Shown: one piece after another, positions 7,327 to 14,688 of the stretch
Position numbering within the stretch: the first letter of the stretch is position 1
Layout of the letters: each line of letters begins with the position of its first letter
NCBI GenBank assembly: GCA_018263005.1
Contig: JADFDH010000008.1
Location: forward strand, 28,345-58,060
Reading direction: 5' to 3'
Source: Methanobacterium sp.
GTDB lineage: Archaea; Methanobacteriota; Methanobacteria; Methanobacteriales; Methanobacteriaceae
DNA length: 29,716 bases
The notes under the pieces: generated by a model
The model's input: the letters and a program-made list of their open reading frames with translations, nothing else
The model's database searches: none
What the model was told of the DNA's origin: nothing
Position numbers and translations under genes: made by a program

Positions 7327-8451
7327 TTAATCTTTGATTGTGAAGCCTTTGCCTGTTTTACTTATGATCTGTAACAATTCACTTTTAAAATTTTCTATAT
7401 TTTCAATTTCTATGGTTTCTTTTCCTTTAAAACATTCTAGAAATATTTTTTCACCGATTATATCGTCCCAGCCTCTTTCTAATTCCACTATAAGTGATTT
7501 TTTATTTTTAAACCCCTTTTCTACTACTTTATCTAAGTCTCCATCAGTTATTCCAATAATAGGTACATTGAAACGATAAAGAATATCCGCAGCGACCAGT
7601 GTGGTATCATCCCCTACAGTAACTACCAAATCTGTGTCTTTAAGTTTATAGATATCCTCTGCTGCATGACTTAGATAAGCTATTTTATAGGAGGTTTTGC
7701 TTTTTGCAGGTTGTATTCTTTTATCTTTCCCTATTATCCTGGGTTTTACTACTGCTTTTCTGAGTAACCCTGTTTTCACCACAGCTTTATCAATATCAAT
7801 TCTTCCCAATTTCTCCAAGCCGTGTTTTTTTAGGATGCCTCCCTTTATCTCTTTTATAATTCCATCTTGAGCTACAAGAGTAACCTCAGAGGCCTTGGAT
7901 CTCCCAACTACTATTCCATTGATAAAAATGTTCTCTCCAGGGGATACGCCGGCAATTTTACGATGCATAAAAGAATCATGCCTTATAATTCCTGTTAGGC
8001 CTTTAATCTCGTCTTTTACTTGCTCACCTGTCAATAATTTAAGATTTAATTCTTCAGCAATTATATTTGTAAATTCATACAGCTCAGGCGTCCAGGATAC
8101 TATTGTTCCATCTAATTCTCCCGGTCTTTCAATCTGAATAAGTGGAGGGTTATCGCACTTTCTTTGCACCTTATAACCAAAGGCATGTCCAGTTATACTT
8201 GATTTACCATAGTTTAAAAGAAATATAACATCCATTCCTTCATCAATGAATGTTCTTACCGATTGGCTGGGGAGGAGTTTACGAGTGATGTCTATAGTAT
8301 CCTCCAGATTAGCGTCTAGAACTGCAGTTCTACCCATGGTACCTCCTAATCTGGCTTTTATATCACCATGGCTTGATAAAATTTTCATAATTCTTTGTGC
8401 CTGTCCCGAGTCCACTATACCCGGTCCATGCACTACTATTCCTATTTTCAT
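7327..8451 (-). CDS. DUF2117 family protein
   Basis: The 374-residue protein starts MKIGIVVHGPGIVDSGQAQR and contains ARLGGTMGRTAVLDA, features I associate with the archaeal DUF2117 family. The C-terminal third (KTSYKIAYLSHAAEDIYKLK, DLVVTVGDDTTLVAADILYR, PIIGITDGDLDKVV) resembles a nucleotide- or NAD-kinase-like GDD-containing Rossmann segment, so a ligand-binding or kinase-like role is possible but unproven. The middle part (about 165-225) looks like a small all-beta insertion. No membrane segment. It lies between nob1 (43-base gap upstream) and mmp2 (79-base gap downstream) on the same strand, so it may be co-transcribed with either. Function unknown. Confidence 0.68.
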   Translation of the reverse strand: MKIGIVVHGPGIVDSGQAQRIMKILSSHGDIKARLGGTMGRTAVLDANLEDTIDITRKLLPSQSVRTFIDEGMDVIFLLNYGKSSITGHAFGYKVQRKCDNPPLIQIERPGELDGTIVSWTPELYEFTNIIAEELNLKLLTGEQVKDEIKGLTGIIRHDSFMHRKIAGVSPGENIFINGIVVGRSKASEVTLVAQDGIIKEIKGGILKKHGLEKLGRIDIDKAVVKTGLLRKAVVKPRIIGKDKRIQPAKSKTSYKIAYLSHAAEDIYKLKDTDLVVTVGDDTTLVAADILYRFNVPIIGITDGDLDKVVEKGFKNKKSLIVELERGWDDIIGEKIFLECFKGKETIEIENIENFKSELLQIISKTGKGFTIKD

Positions 8452-8494
8452 CTGATCATCCGAATATTTATTTAAATTAAAGTTAGCTTTCTAA

Positions 8495-8995
8495 CTATTT
8501 TTTTCGTTTTCTGGAAATGGGTGATCCACATATCTCACAATCCGTGGATGAATAGTCAGATGGATATATTTTTTTACATCCTTTACAGAACTTGATCCAA
8601 CCCACCACATCATGGATACCACGGGTTAAAACACTCCTGAATGGTATTTCCATTATTTTTAAAACATTTTGAATAGAATAATCATCAGTTACTACTGTAG
8701 GTAACCTATTATCTTTTTTAAGAGTTATTGCCAGGGCAATAACCTGTTTATCCACATCAGATAGTCTTAAAATATCGCCAGACTCGATTATGACTTTCCC
8801 GACCTGATTAACATCCTCCTGAGTGGGTTCTTTAATTATTATACGCCCTTCTTCCAATGCGGACTGCAGGAATATTTTAGATTTCAAGTCCTTTATTTCC
8901 ATGATAACCTGACTGGTAGTAAAATTAGGAGATTTACCAGAAAGAAACCCTCCTATAATCCCCGAACTATCTATAACATAGACCTGATCTTTCAT
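8495..8995 (-). CDS. nob1: Endoribonuclease Nob1 (PIN domain plus zinc ribbon)
   Basis: The 166-residue protein has a PIN nuclease domain: VIDSSGIIGG with Asp9, a second acidic group SDVDKQVIALA (Asp80, Asp82), and VTDDYSIQNV (Asp104, Asp105). A C-terminal zinc ribbon with C137/C140 and C153/C156 and a lysine/arginine-rich tail follow. This arrangement is typical of archaeal Nob1, which cuts pre-16S rRNA at the mature 3' end during late small-subunit assembly in the cytoplasm. Length fits archaeal members. The gene is the most upstream of the long minus-strand run, 43 bases before DUF2117. Other PIN-domain proteins are possible, but the fused zinc ribbon argues for Nob1. Confidence 0.9.
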   Translation of the reverse strand: MKDQVYVIDSSGIIGGFLSGKSPNFTTSQVIMEIKDLKSKIFLQSALEEGRIIIKEPTQEDVNQVGKVIIESGDILRLSDVDKQVIALAITLKKDNRLPTVVTDDYSIQNVLKIMEIPFRSVLTRGIHDVVGWIKFCKGCKKIYPSDYSSTDCEICGSPISRKRKK

Positions 8996-9136
8996 ATTTC
9001 CAAAACCTTTTAAATTCCATTAAAACCCTTTTAAAGACATTCTAATGGCGATATCTTATGAATTTAGACTATTTAATTTTTGTTTTTATATAATAAAGGT
9101 CTTTAAGGTTTTTTATAAATTTAACCCTATATAGTA

Positions 9137-9153
9137 CCAAAAATTTATATATA
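9137..9153 (+). promoter_or_regulatory. Archaeal BRE/TATA promoter upstream of the candidate structured RNA
   Basis: CCAAAAA followed by TTTATATATA is a close match to the archaeal BRE plus TATA box. The centre of the TATA element lies about 27 bases before position 9175, and the perfect inverted repeat of the downstream RNA-like element begins at 9176. That spacing is what is expected between a TATA box and its transcription start. Confidence 0.55.
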
Positions 9154-9175
9154 ATAAAATATTAATATATAATTT

Positions 9176-9256
9176 GAAGGAAGGTGAATTAAGACTTCTT
9201 CTTATATGTTCGCAACGGAATTAACCGCCTCCGATTTGGACCAAACACCTTCCTTC
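9176..9256 (+). ncRNA. Candidate structured non-coding RNA, closed by an 11-bp stem
   Basis: GAAGGAAGGTG (9176-9186) and CACCTTCCTTC (9246-9256) are perfect reverse complements and would close an 81-base RNA. Inside are three short potential hairpins: GTT/AAC around CGC (9208-9216 area), CGG/CCG around AATTAA (9216-9227), and TTTG/CAAA around GAC (9235-9245), giving a possible multi-branched fold. The element is richer in G+C than the surrounding DNA and has a good promoter at the right distance on the plus strand. No ORF of note covers it. It does not read as a tRNA: the closing stem is too long and no anticodon or T arm fits. A weaker TATA-like element on the right (about 9280-9289) would also permit minus-strand transcription, so the strand is not certain. 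I do not recognise the family. Confidence 0.5.
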
Positions 9257-9484
9257 CCGTTTATAATTCTAAACAGCCTCTTATAATTTATTTTGAATTT
9301 TAGTCAATATTTAATTGAAACTCACATTTATTTTTAAACTGAGCTAATAAATAACCACTATAAAATAAATTTACTAATATACTCCAATATCAATCAGTGC
9401 TAAGTAAAATATCCCGACCATATAAGTTTAATTAATACAGAGTGTGAAGTAATTTATGGTCAAATTTTAGAGCTATCTTTAGGT
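9257..9484. other. Intergenic stretch before moaB with an inverted repeat around its promoter
   Basis: AT-rich sequence without a credible gene. GACCATA (9416-9422) and TATGGTC (9455-9461) form a 7-bp inverted repeat. The left arm overlaps CATATAAG, a TATA-like element, and the right arm lies near the expected transcription start of moaB, so it could be an operator; a chance repeat is not excluded. Confidence 0.3.
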
Positions 9485-9490
9485 GTGGAT

Positions 9491-10012
9491 ATGAAAAGCG
9501 AAAGTATGGAAGAACATAAACAAAAATCGCCATTAAAGGTCAAAATAGGAGTTATAACATTAAGTGACTCCAGATATAAGGATAAATCTCCTAAAAAATC
9601 ACCAGACATTTCAGGACAGATCATAACCGAATCTATAGAAGACCATGAACTAGTTCACTATGAGATAATACCAGATGATTCACAACTTCTATTAAAAACA
9701 GTGAACGACCTAATTGAGGACAAAGGAGCCGAAATCATAATAACCACAGGCGGTACAGGCATAGGAAAGAGGGACATAACCATTGAAACCCTTAAACCCT
9801 TATTTGAAAAGGAACTGAACGGATTTGGAGAAATCTTCAGATATGAAACCTACAAAGAACTAGGAACCGTTGCAATATTAAGCAGAGCAACCGCAGGCGT
9901 ATATAAAAGAACAATAATAATATCAATGCCCGGATCACCTAACGCGGTTAAATTAGGGCTTAAAATAATTTTACCAGAATTAGGGCATCTAGTTAAACAT
10001 TTAAAAGAATAA
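9491..10012 (+). CDS. moaB: MoaB/Mog-domain molybdopterin biosynthesis protein
   Basis: The 173-residue protein is a single MoaB/Mog (MoCF) domain: KIGVITLSDSRY near residue 18, TTGGTG (85-90) with the following IGKRDITIET, and SMPGSPNAVKLGL (145-157), all on the molybdopterin-binding face. The family adenylylates molybdopterin (or binds it) before molybdate or tungstate insertion, needed for formylmethanofuran and formate dehydrogenases in methanogens. I chose ATG at 9491 over an in-frame GTG at 9485, because AGGTG (9481-9485) is then 5 bases upstream; with the GTG start it would overlap. The gene stands alone on the plus strand, flanked by the candidate RNA and convergent pyrE. The first 15 residues are a charged extension. 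Confidence 0.88.
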   Translation: MKSESMEEHKQKSPLKVKIGVITLSDSRYKDKSPKKSPDISGQIITESIEDHELVHYEIIPDDSQLLLKTVNDLIEDKGAEIIITTGGTGIGKRDITIETLKPLFEKELNGFGEIFRYETYKELGTVAILSRATAGVYKRTIIISMPGSPNAVKLGLKIILPELGHLVKHLKE

Positions 10013-10057
10013 ATCCCCTATTAAAAAATAATAAATGAGACTCAAATATAAAAATTC

Positions 10058-10190
10058 CAAAGAATCTTACCGAAGTTCACTTACCCAAAAAAAACAACAG
10101 TTCATATTATACAAAAAACCAACAACAGCTCATATTATACAAGAAGCTAAGTAAATCACACCATAAAAGATCTTAACGTAGTTCATTTAT
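10058..10190. repeat. Short direct repeats between moaB and pyrE, with a degenerate copy of the pyrE 3' end
   Basis: Two copies of a 22-base unit (10093-10114 and 10121-10142), differing by one base and starting 28 bases apart, contain CATATTATACAA. Around them, TCTTACCGAAGTTCACTTA (near 10064-10082) resembles TCTTAACGTAGTTCATTTA at the end of pyrE (near 10170-10188). This looks like a small decayed duplication. Too few units for a CRISPR array. Confidence 0.5.
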
Positions 10191-10700
10191 GGATATCAGT
10201 GGTGTGAGTATGATTCCTTTATCTTTGAGATTTTCTAATGCTCCCTCAGCACGATCAACCACAACAAAGGCCCTTTCTATCTTTCCGCCATTTACTTGGA
10301 TGGCATCTATTGCATCTTTAAGAGAATTACCGGTGGTTGTCACATCCTCCAGAACCACCACACGATCCCCTTCATTAAGATCACCTTCTATTAACTGAGA
10401 GGTTCCATAATCCTTTTTAGATTTTCTGATCATCAGCATGGGTATTCCGGTTTTAATAGAAACTGCGGTTACTAATGGTATGGCTCCTAAAGCTGGTCCT
10501 GCGATTTTATCGATTTTATTTTCTCCTATGCTTTCAGCTACCAGTTCTGCTGCTTCTTCCAGGATAAAAGGATTGGTTATGGCTCTTTTCATATCCACAT
10601 AGTAATCGCTCTCTCTGCCTGATGATAGGGTGAATTTACCGAATTTAATCACTTCATTCTCTTTTAATAGTCTGATTAGATATTCATTAGTTTTATGCAT
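10173..10700 (-). CDS. pyrE: Orotate phosphoribosyltransferase
   Basis: The 175-residue protein has the type I phosphoribosyltransferase layout: FGKFTLSSGRESDYYVDMK at the N-terminus for orotate binding, AGPALGAIPL (67-76), the flexible-loop IRKSKKDYGT (91-100), and the PRPP loop VVVLEDVTTTGNS (114-126). The enzyme joins orotate and PRPP to orotidine-5'-phosphate in de novo pyrimidine synthesis. Length fits archaeal PyrE. A strong GGGGGT site lies before the ATG. A 49-residue cysteine-rich ORF ends 20 bases upstream on the same strand and is probably co-transcribed. The gene is convergent with moaB. Confidence 0.94.
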   Translation of the reverse strand: MHKTNEYLIRLLKENEVIKFGKFTLSSGRESDYYVDMKRAITNPFILEEAAELVAESIGENKIDKIAGPALGAIPLVTAVSIKTGIPMLMIRKSKKDYGTSQLIEGDLNEGDRVVVLEDVTTTGNSLKDAIDAIQVNGGKIERAFVVVDRAEGALENLKDKGIILTPLISINELR

Positions 10701-10720
10701 TTATTACCCCCTAAATGGAT

Positions 10721-10870
10721 CTATTTTTCAAATTTAAGACCAGATTTACAGGAGTTACAGATCCTATTCTTTATTTGGTAGCAGTTTATACAGAACGACC
10801 CGCCGCAGAGTGAACAGGTATACATCTTACCTGTCCGCCCACAACTGACGCATATGCCAGTTACCTCCAT
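10721..10870 (-). CDS. Small zinc-finger protein of 49 residues, upstream of pyrE
   Basis: Translated from the minus strand, ATG at 10870 to TAG at 10721 gives 49 residues with eight cysteines in four CX2C pairs: C7/C10, C19/C22, C27/C30 and C38/C41. That would bind two zinc ions in treble-clef or cross-brace fashion, as in small B-box or RING-like ribbons. GGTG lies about 8 bases before the ATG. The gene ends 20 bases before pyrE, which indicates an operon. The protein is basic and hydrophilic, without a membrane segment. The function is not known to me; possibilities are an RNA- or protein-binding adaptor. The evenly spaced cysteine pairs and ribosome-binding site make a real gene very likely. 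Confidence 0.8.
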   Translation of the reverse strand: MEVTGICVSCGRTGKMYTCSLCGGSFCINCYQIKNRICNSCKSGLKFEK

Positions 10871-10928
10871 AAAAAACACCATATTTATTTATTTACATGA
10901 ATTTCTAAAAAAATATAAAACATGAGGA

Positions 10929-11171
10929 TTAGACGGTATATTCCATTTCATTATCTAAGAGTATTTTATCCCCGATCTGTTTAACCCTATCAAATGGAAT
11001 CACCAAATCACTATTGGAAAGTCCCAGGCTTTCTGATATACCGCCTTTTCCAATGATAAATGCTTCCATTTCATTGGTCTCTGTATTAACCTGTACATCC
11101 TTAACTTTTCCTATAATCATGGCCGAGCTGTCTAAAACTTCTTTACCTATTATATCTTCCATTATTCTCAA
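10929..11171 (-). CDS. PRC-barrel domain protein
   Basis: A small beta-rich protein of about 80 residues: EDIIGKEVLDSSAMIIGKVK followed by DVQVN, EMEAFIIGKGG, DLVIPFDRVKQIGDKILL. This order is typical of the PRC-barrel, found in RimM, photosynthetic reaction-centre H subunits and many short archaeal proteins thought to bind RNA or protein partners. I place the start at TTG 11171 because GGTGA lies about 6 bases before it; ATG at 11162 and GTG at 11180 are alternatives. The gene stands about 60 bases upstream of the zinc-finger gene on the same strand, so it could share its transcript with pyrE. The specific role is unknown. Confidence 0.85.
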   Translation of the reverse strand: MRIMEDIIGKEVLDSSAMIIGKVKDVQVNTETNEMEAFIIGKGGISESLGLSNSDLVIPFDRVKQIGDKILLDNEMEYTV

Positions 11172-11318
11172 ATTTATCACCCAATTAATCCATCTTATTC
11201 ATGTTATTTTTTTATTTTAAGAATTATAATTAGTTTTCTAATACTTAAAACTTAACTGATCCTAATGGATGTAAAAAAATAGTCTAACTAAAAAAAAGAA
11301 AAAAAATTTAGGAAGTAT

Positions 11319-12920
11319 TTAAACTCCGCTAAATACTTTATCTAAATGCTCTTTGCTTGGTGGTTTGGTTAACAGGCTCACTATCACAGTTAACGCAAAA
11401 GCAATAGGCAGAGCAATTATAATGGAATCAACCGTCGGCCATGGTTGCGCTGATACCAGAACAACATTACCGGTTAGTGCTTTACAGATACCCAGTGCTT
11501 CTGCTGATTTTTTAAATTCAAACACAATCCAGAAAACACTGATCAGAGTACCAACTACCATTCCAGTAATAACCCCTGCTCGGGTAGAACGTTTCCAGAA
11601 ACAAGCGAATGCATACATGGACAGGAAGGCCGCTGCAGTTATACTAAACCACATAGCAGTTCCCACTGCGATTATGTTAGCTGGGAGTATTAAACCCAAT
11701 ATAAGAGCTATTATCACAGCTATGGTAATTCCTGCCCGGGCTACTAATACCGATGCTCCTCCTGTTTTATTCGTTACTGTCTCATATACATCACGTCCCA
11801 GAGCTGTTCCCTGCACGTGGAAAAGAGCACTTAAAGTGGACATTGCCGCTGAAAGAAGTGTTATCATGAACAGATAAGCAAACCAAGCAGGCATAGCTGC
11901 TGCGATGAATGCTGGTATGATTTTATCTGCATTACCACCTACCACTTGCATGGCTATTTTTCCCATGGTATCAAAGAAGTAAACGTTAGACAGGGCTCCT
12001 ACAATAAAGGCTGTTCCTGTCATCAGGAAAATGAATACTCCCCCAATTAGAACTGCCCTGTTTAGTTCTTTGTTTGATTTAACCATCATGAATCGTACAG
12101 CAAGCTGTGGTTGGGATAATACTCCTATACCTACTCCTAAGATCAAGGTACTGACCAGAGTCCACCAGAAGGGACTTCCAAATGCGGGTATAGATGTCCA
12201 ACCCGTGAATCCTGTTGCTGTAGCCGCCGCTACTGTCTTGGCAGGTACAACATTAACCAGGTTGGTCAGAGCTTCATTTCCAGCCACTAATCCACCGGTG
12301 ATCCAGTATATCGCCACTAATAAAATAGCCATAACCACAAACATGATGGTTCCCTGGAGAGCATCAGTGTACATAACACCTCTGATACCACCAAAAATAA
12401 CATATAAAGCCACAATCACAGACATACCTACTAAAGCTATGGTATAATCAAGATTAAGCGTTGTTTCTACAAAACGAGCCATACCAATTAAAACAACAGC
12501 TGCATATAAAGGCATTCCCAAGAATATTACCGCACCACTAAACCATTGTATGAATCTACTGTTAAATCGCTTCGACAAAAATTCCGGATATGTCAGTGCA
12601 GATAAGTTGTGCCCGATCTTTCGGGTACGTTTTCCAAAGAACACGAATGCAATGAATATACCCACCAGTATGTTTAAAAAGGTGAGCCATAAAAGTCCCA
12701 TTCCATATACACCGGCGGTTCCTCCGAAACCAACAATAGCCGATGTACTAATAAAAGTAGCACCATAGCTTAAAGCCATGATAAACGGGTGTGTAGCTCT
12801 GCCTGCGACCAAATAGTCATCTGCACTTTTAGTACGCCGCCAGGCCACATAACCCACATAAATAACCAGTGCTAAGTATATTATAATAATGACACTTAGA
12901 ACAAGTAAATCGTTAGCCAT
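11319..12920 (-). CDS. Sodium:solute symporter family transporter
   Basis: The 533-residue membrane protein has about 13 predicted transmembrane segments and the signature KSADDYLVAGR (31-41) after the first helix, the mark of the SSS family (relatives carry proline, pantothenate, acetate or urea together with Na+). Other typical segments are YGATFISTSAIVGFGGTAGVYG and FGGIRGVMYTDALQG. The substrate cannot be read from the sequence. The gene follows a small one-helix protein by 9 bases, which is the known pairing of such symporters with a symporter small accessory protein. AGGTGA lies before the ATG at 12920. The C-terminus ends shortly after the last helix. Confidence 0.9.
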   Translation of the reverse strand: MANDLLVLSVIIIIYLALVIYVGYVAWRRTKSADDYLVAGRATHPFIMALSYGATFISTSAIVGFGGTAGVYGMGLLWLTFLNILVGIFIAFVFFGKRTRKIGHNLSALTYPEFLSKRFNSRFIQWFSGAVIFLGMPLYAAVVLIGMARFVETTLNLDYTIALVGMSVIVALYVIFGGIRGVMYTDALQGTIMFVVMAILLVAIYWITGGLVAGNEALTNLVNVVPAKTVAAATATGFTGWTSIPAFGSPFWWTLVSTLILGVGIGVLSQPQLAVRFMMVKSNKELNRAVLIGGVFIFLMTGTAFIVGALSNVYFFDTMGKIAMQVVGGNADKIIPAFIAAAMPAWFAYLFMITLLSAAMSTLSALFHVQGTALGRDVYETVTNKTGGASVLVARAGITIAVIIALILGLILPANIIAVGTAMWFSITAAAFLSMYAFACFWKRSTRAGVITGMVVGTLISVFWIVFEFKKSAEALGICKALTGNVVLVSAQPWPTVDSIIIALPIAFALTVIVSLLTKPPSKEHLDKVFSGV

Positions 12921-12929
12921 TTAAATCAC

Positions 12930-13136
12930 CTACCCCTCTTCATCCCATATTCCTAGTTCCTTCTCTTCCATCTCTTTTTCCTTTTTATGCCATTCAATTT
13001 CCTCTTTGATCTGTTCTTCCTCTTCTTCTTCGCCTTTATTCCAGTTTAAAGCGCCGTAGACGACACACAAAAGCATGGCTAGAATGCTCCCTATATAGGC
13101 ACCCCAGACCCAGGGATCTTCAATTCCTAAAACCAC
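12930..13136 (-). CDS. Symporter small accessory protein
   Basis: The 68-residue protein has a short conserved start (LGIEDPWVWGAY), one transmembrane helix (about residues 10-30) with CVVYGALNWNKG after it, and a highly charged tail with a run of six glutamates likely to form a cytoplasmic helix. This matches the small accessory subunits encoded directly before SSS symporters in archaea and some bacteria. I chose GTG at 13136: GGAGGT lies about 8 bases upstream, whereas the in-frame GTG at 13145 overlaps that site. The symporter starts 9 bases after this gene. It probably stabilises or regulates the transporter. Confidence 0.8.
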   Translation of the reverse strand: MVLGIEDPWVWGAYIGSILAMLLCVVYGALNWNKGEEEEEEQIKEEIEWHKKEKEMEEKELGIWDEEG

Positions 13137-13400
13137 CTTTCTCACCTCCCATTTAAGTTATTTATTAAGCACTATTTTCATTATTATTAATGATAAATAT
13201 ATATTTTTTCATTTAATTTTTAAAAGTCATAATTGAATGGTAATTAAAGCTATCCAATGACTTATAAATAAATTTCATCTAATTTTAGGGTAAAAATTTA
13301 TATCAAGACAAAAGTAAGAAAGAATTTATACATTATTATTTTATTCTATTAAAAAATAAAAAATTAAAAGAAAATAATTGATTTAATCTAGAAAACATAA

Positions 13401-13919
13401 CTAACCTAAGCTCAAAGTTTTCAGAATAGTGTTATAGGCCTCTGTTGTCTGATTTAAAGCAAATGGAGGGCAGATATAAGTTATCACTATATAGTAATTG
13501 TTTTTTTCAATGATGGTTACTTTCTGTGATATTCCATTCCCCGTACTTCCCAGTTGGGTGGCTGTGATATTATCTACATTTACCGAAGACACCGATGAAT
13601 TAGAGGTGTTTGTAACTATGGTGCTGGTGCTTGGAAGATTAATCACTCCCTGAGCTTTCTGCTGCAACTGAACCAGTATATACGCTGGTTGAGTGTTTCC
13701 ATTAGAATCCATGATATTAGCTGTGAACGTTACCTGTGAGTACAGCGAGGTATTGCTGAAGTTACCGACCATGGAACTTTGGGACCATCCTGCAGGGTAC
13801 TGGAAGGATATTTTATCGGACGTGAAGGTGTTGTTACCTGAAAAAGCCACTACCAAAACCAATACAATAATCAGAACCAATATCAAAATTCCTGGTAAAA
13901 TATAATTTTCCCGATCCAT
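13401..13919 (-). CDS. PsbP-related membrane-anchored protein
   Basis: The 172-residue protein has an N-terminal helix (about 7-28) acting as a signal anchor, then an extracytoplasmic domain of beta-rich character starting FTSDKISFQYPAGWSQSS, the YPxGW motif of PsbP-related proteins. No lipobox cysteine follows the helix, unlike the two lipoproteins at 23.1-24.2 kb that have the same YPGxW entry. It is rich in Ser, Thr and Asn, in line with an exposed, possibly N-glycosylated domain. GGTGATTTA precedes the ATG. The function is unknown. It stands alone on the minus strand between two intergenic stretches of about 250-300 bases. Confidence 0.7.
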   Translation of the reverse strand: MDRENYILPGILILVLIIVLVLVVAFSGNNTFTSDKISFQYPAGWSQSSMVGNFSNTSLYSQVTFTANIMDSNGNTQPAYILVQLQQKAQGVINLPSTSTIVTNTSNSSVSSVNVDNITATQLGSTGNGISQKVTIIEKNNYYIVITYICPPFALNQTTEAYNTILKTLSLG

Positions 13920-14034
13920 TAAATCACCATCTATATGTTCTGTAGAAACTTATGGATATTTTTTTGGTAAAAAAAATTATGGAACAGAACCTTAAATTTC
14001 TTCATTAATGAATAAATCTAATTCATAAAAATTT

Positions 14035-14120
14035 ATGATAAACAACAATGTCCATGGTCATTAAAATCCAATTTTTTCTTTTAAACAAATATGATAAACA
14101 ACATTTTCCAAATGATAAAC
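14035..14120 (+). repeat. Three copies of ATGATAAAC in the leader region of the 14.2-kb gene
   Basis: ATGATAAACAACA occurs at 14035-14047 and ATGATAAACAACATT at 14091-14105; a shorter ATGATAAAC is at 14112-14120. The spacing is irregular (56 and 21 bases). They could be binding sites for a regulator of the gene at 14214 or of the divergent PsbP-like gene, or simply AT-rich similarity. Confidence 0.3.
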
Positions 14121-14213
14121 ATAATTCCACCAAAATAATAATTCACCAATTTTTAAAGCAAATAATAAATAATTTAACAGATAAAAATCAACTAATGAAA
14201 GGATGGTGATTCA

Positions 14214-14555
14214 ATGACAGGAGTTCTGGAACCAATTATCTTTAAATTAAAGGAAGAAAAGGATACCAAGGATTTAATAGTTCCTAAAGAATTTATTAGA
14301 GACATCGATTTCCATAGGGAGCATCTGATGGTTTACATACGGGTTACCGGCCCTGATACTGGTAAAGTAACTGATTTTTTCAACGAATGTGAAGGTAAAT
14401 CCTTCCATATCCAAACCACAGAAAATCATGGTGAAGAAATATCAGATGAATTCATTTTAACCTCCATATATCTGGATGAGGGACCACCCCTATCAGTGGA
14501 CATAGACAGTGAACCAGCTATGATCCGGGCGATACTGGATTTTGAAAGAAAATAA
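14214..14555 (+). CDS. Hypothetical soluble protein, 113 residues
   Basis: I do not recognise this protein. It begins MTGVLEPIIFKLKEEKDTKD, is acidic (many Asp and Glu), has no signal or membrane segment, and alternates beta-like strands (LMVYIRVTG, SFHIQTTEN, FILTSIYLD) with charged loops. There is one cysteine (in NECEGKS), so a zinc site is unlikely. GGTGATTCA just before the ATG is a clear ribosome-binding site, so the gene is probably real. It has its own promoter region and is followed by a DUF308 gene 133 bases later on the same strand. Confidence 0.6.
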   Translation: MTGVLEPIIFKLKEEKDTKDLIVPKEFIRDIDFHREHLMVYIRVTGPDTGKVTDFFNECEGKSFHIQTTENHGEEISDEFILTSIYLDEGPPLSVDIDSEPAMIRAILDFERK

Positions 14556-14688
14556 CAGTTTTAAATTATTAAAAAAAGGATAAGATATTGATAAACTCAT
14601 TAATATTGGATTTCTAAATTGAATAATTATTTATATCATTTCTAAACAAATCTATTTAACAAATAAAATAGAAAAGGGGATTATAAAA

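Noticed and set aside
9176..9256. tRNA or selenocysteine tRNA
   Set aside because: The closing stem is 11 bp, no anticodon arm or T loop in the right place and no CCA-type discriminator region; Methanobacteriales are not known to use selenocysteine.
10093..10142. Possible CRISPR-like repeat
   Set aside because: Only two units, 22 bases with a 6-base spacer; no array, leader or cas gene nearby.
11353..11877. Long open frame on the plus strand opposite the symporter gene
   Set aside because: It is the antisense shadow of a membrane-protein gene; composition (many Pro, Thr, Ala in odd order), no ribosome-binding site, and the minus-strand protein is a clear SSS transporter.
13401..13919. Third member of the lipoprotein pair by recent duplication
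   Set aside because: It shares the YPxGW entry but has an anchor helix without lipobox and no DNA-level similarity in the signal region, so it is at most an old paralogue.
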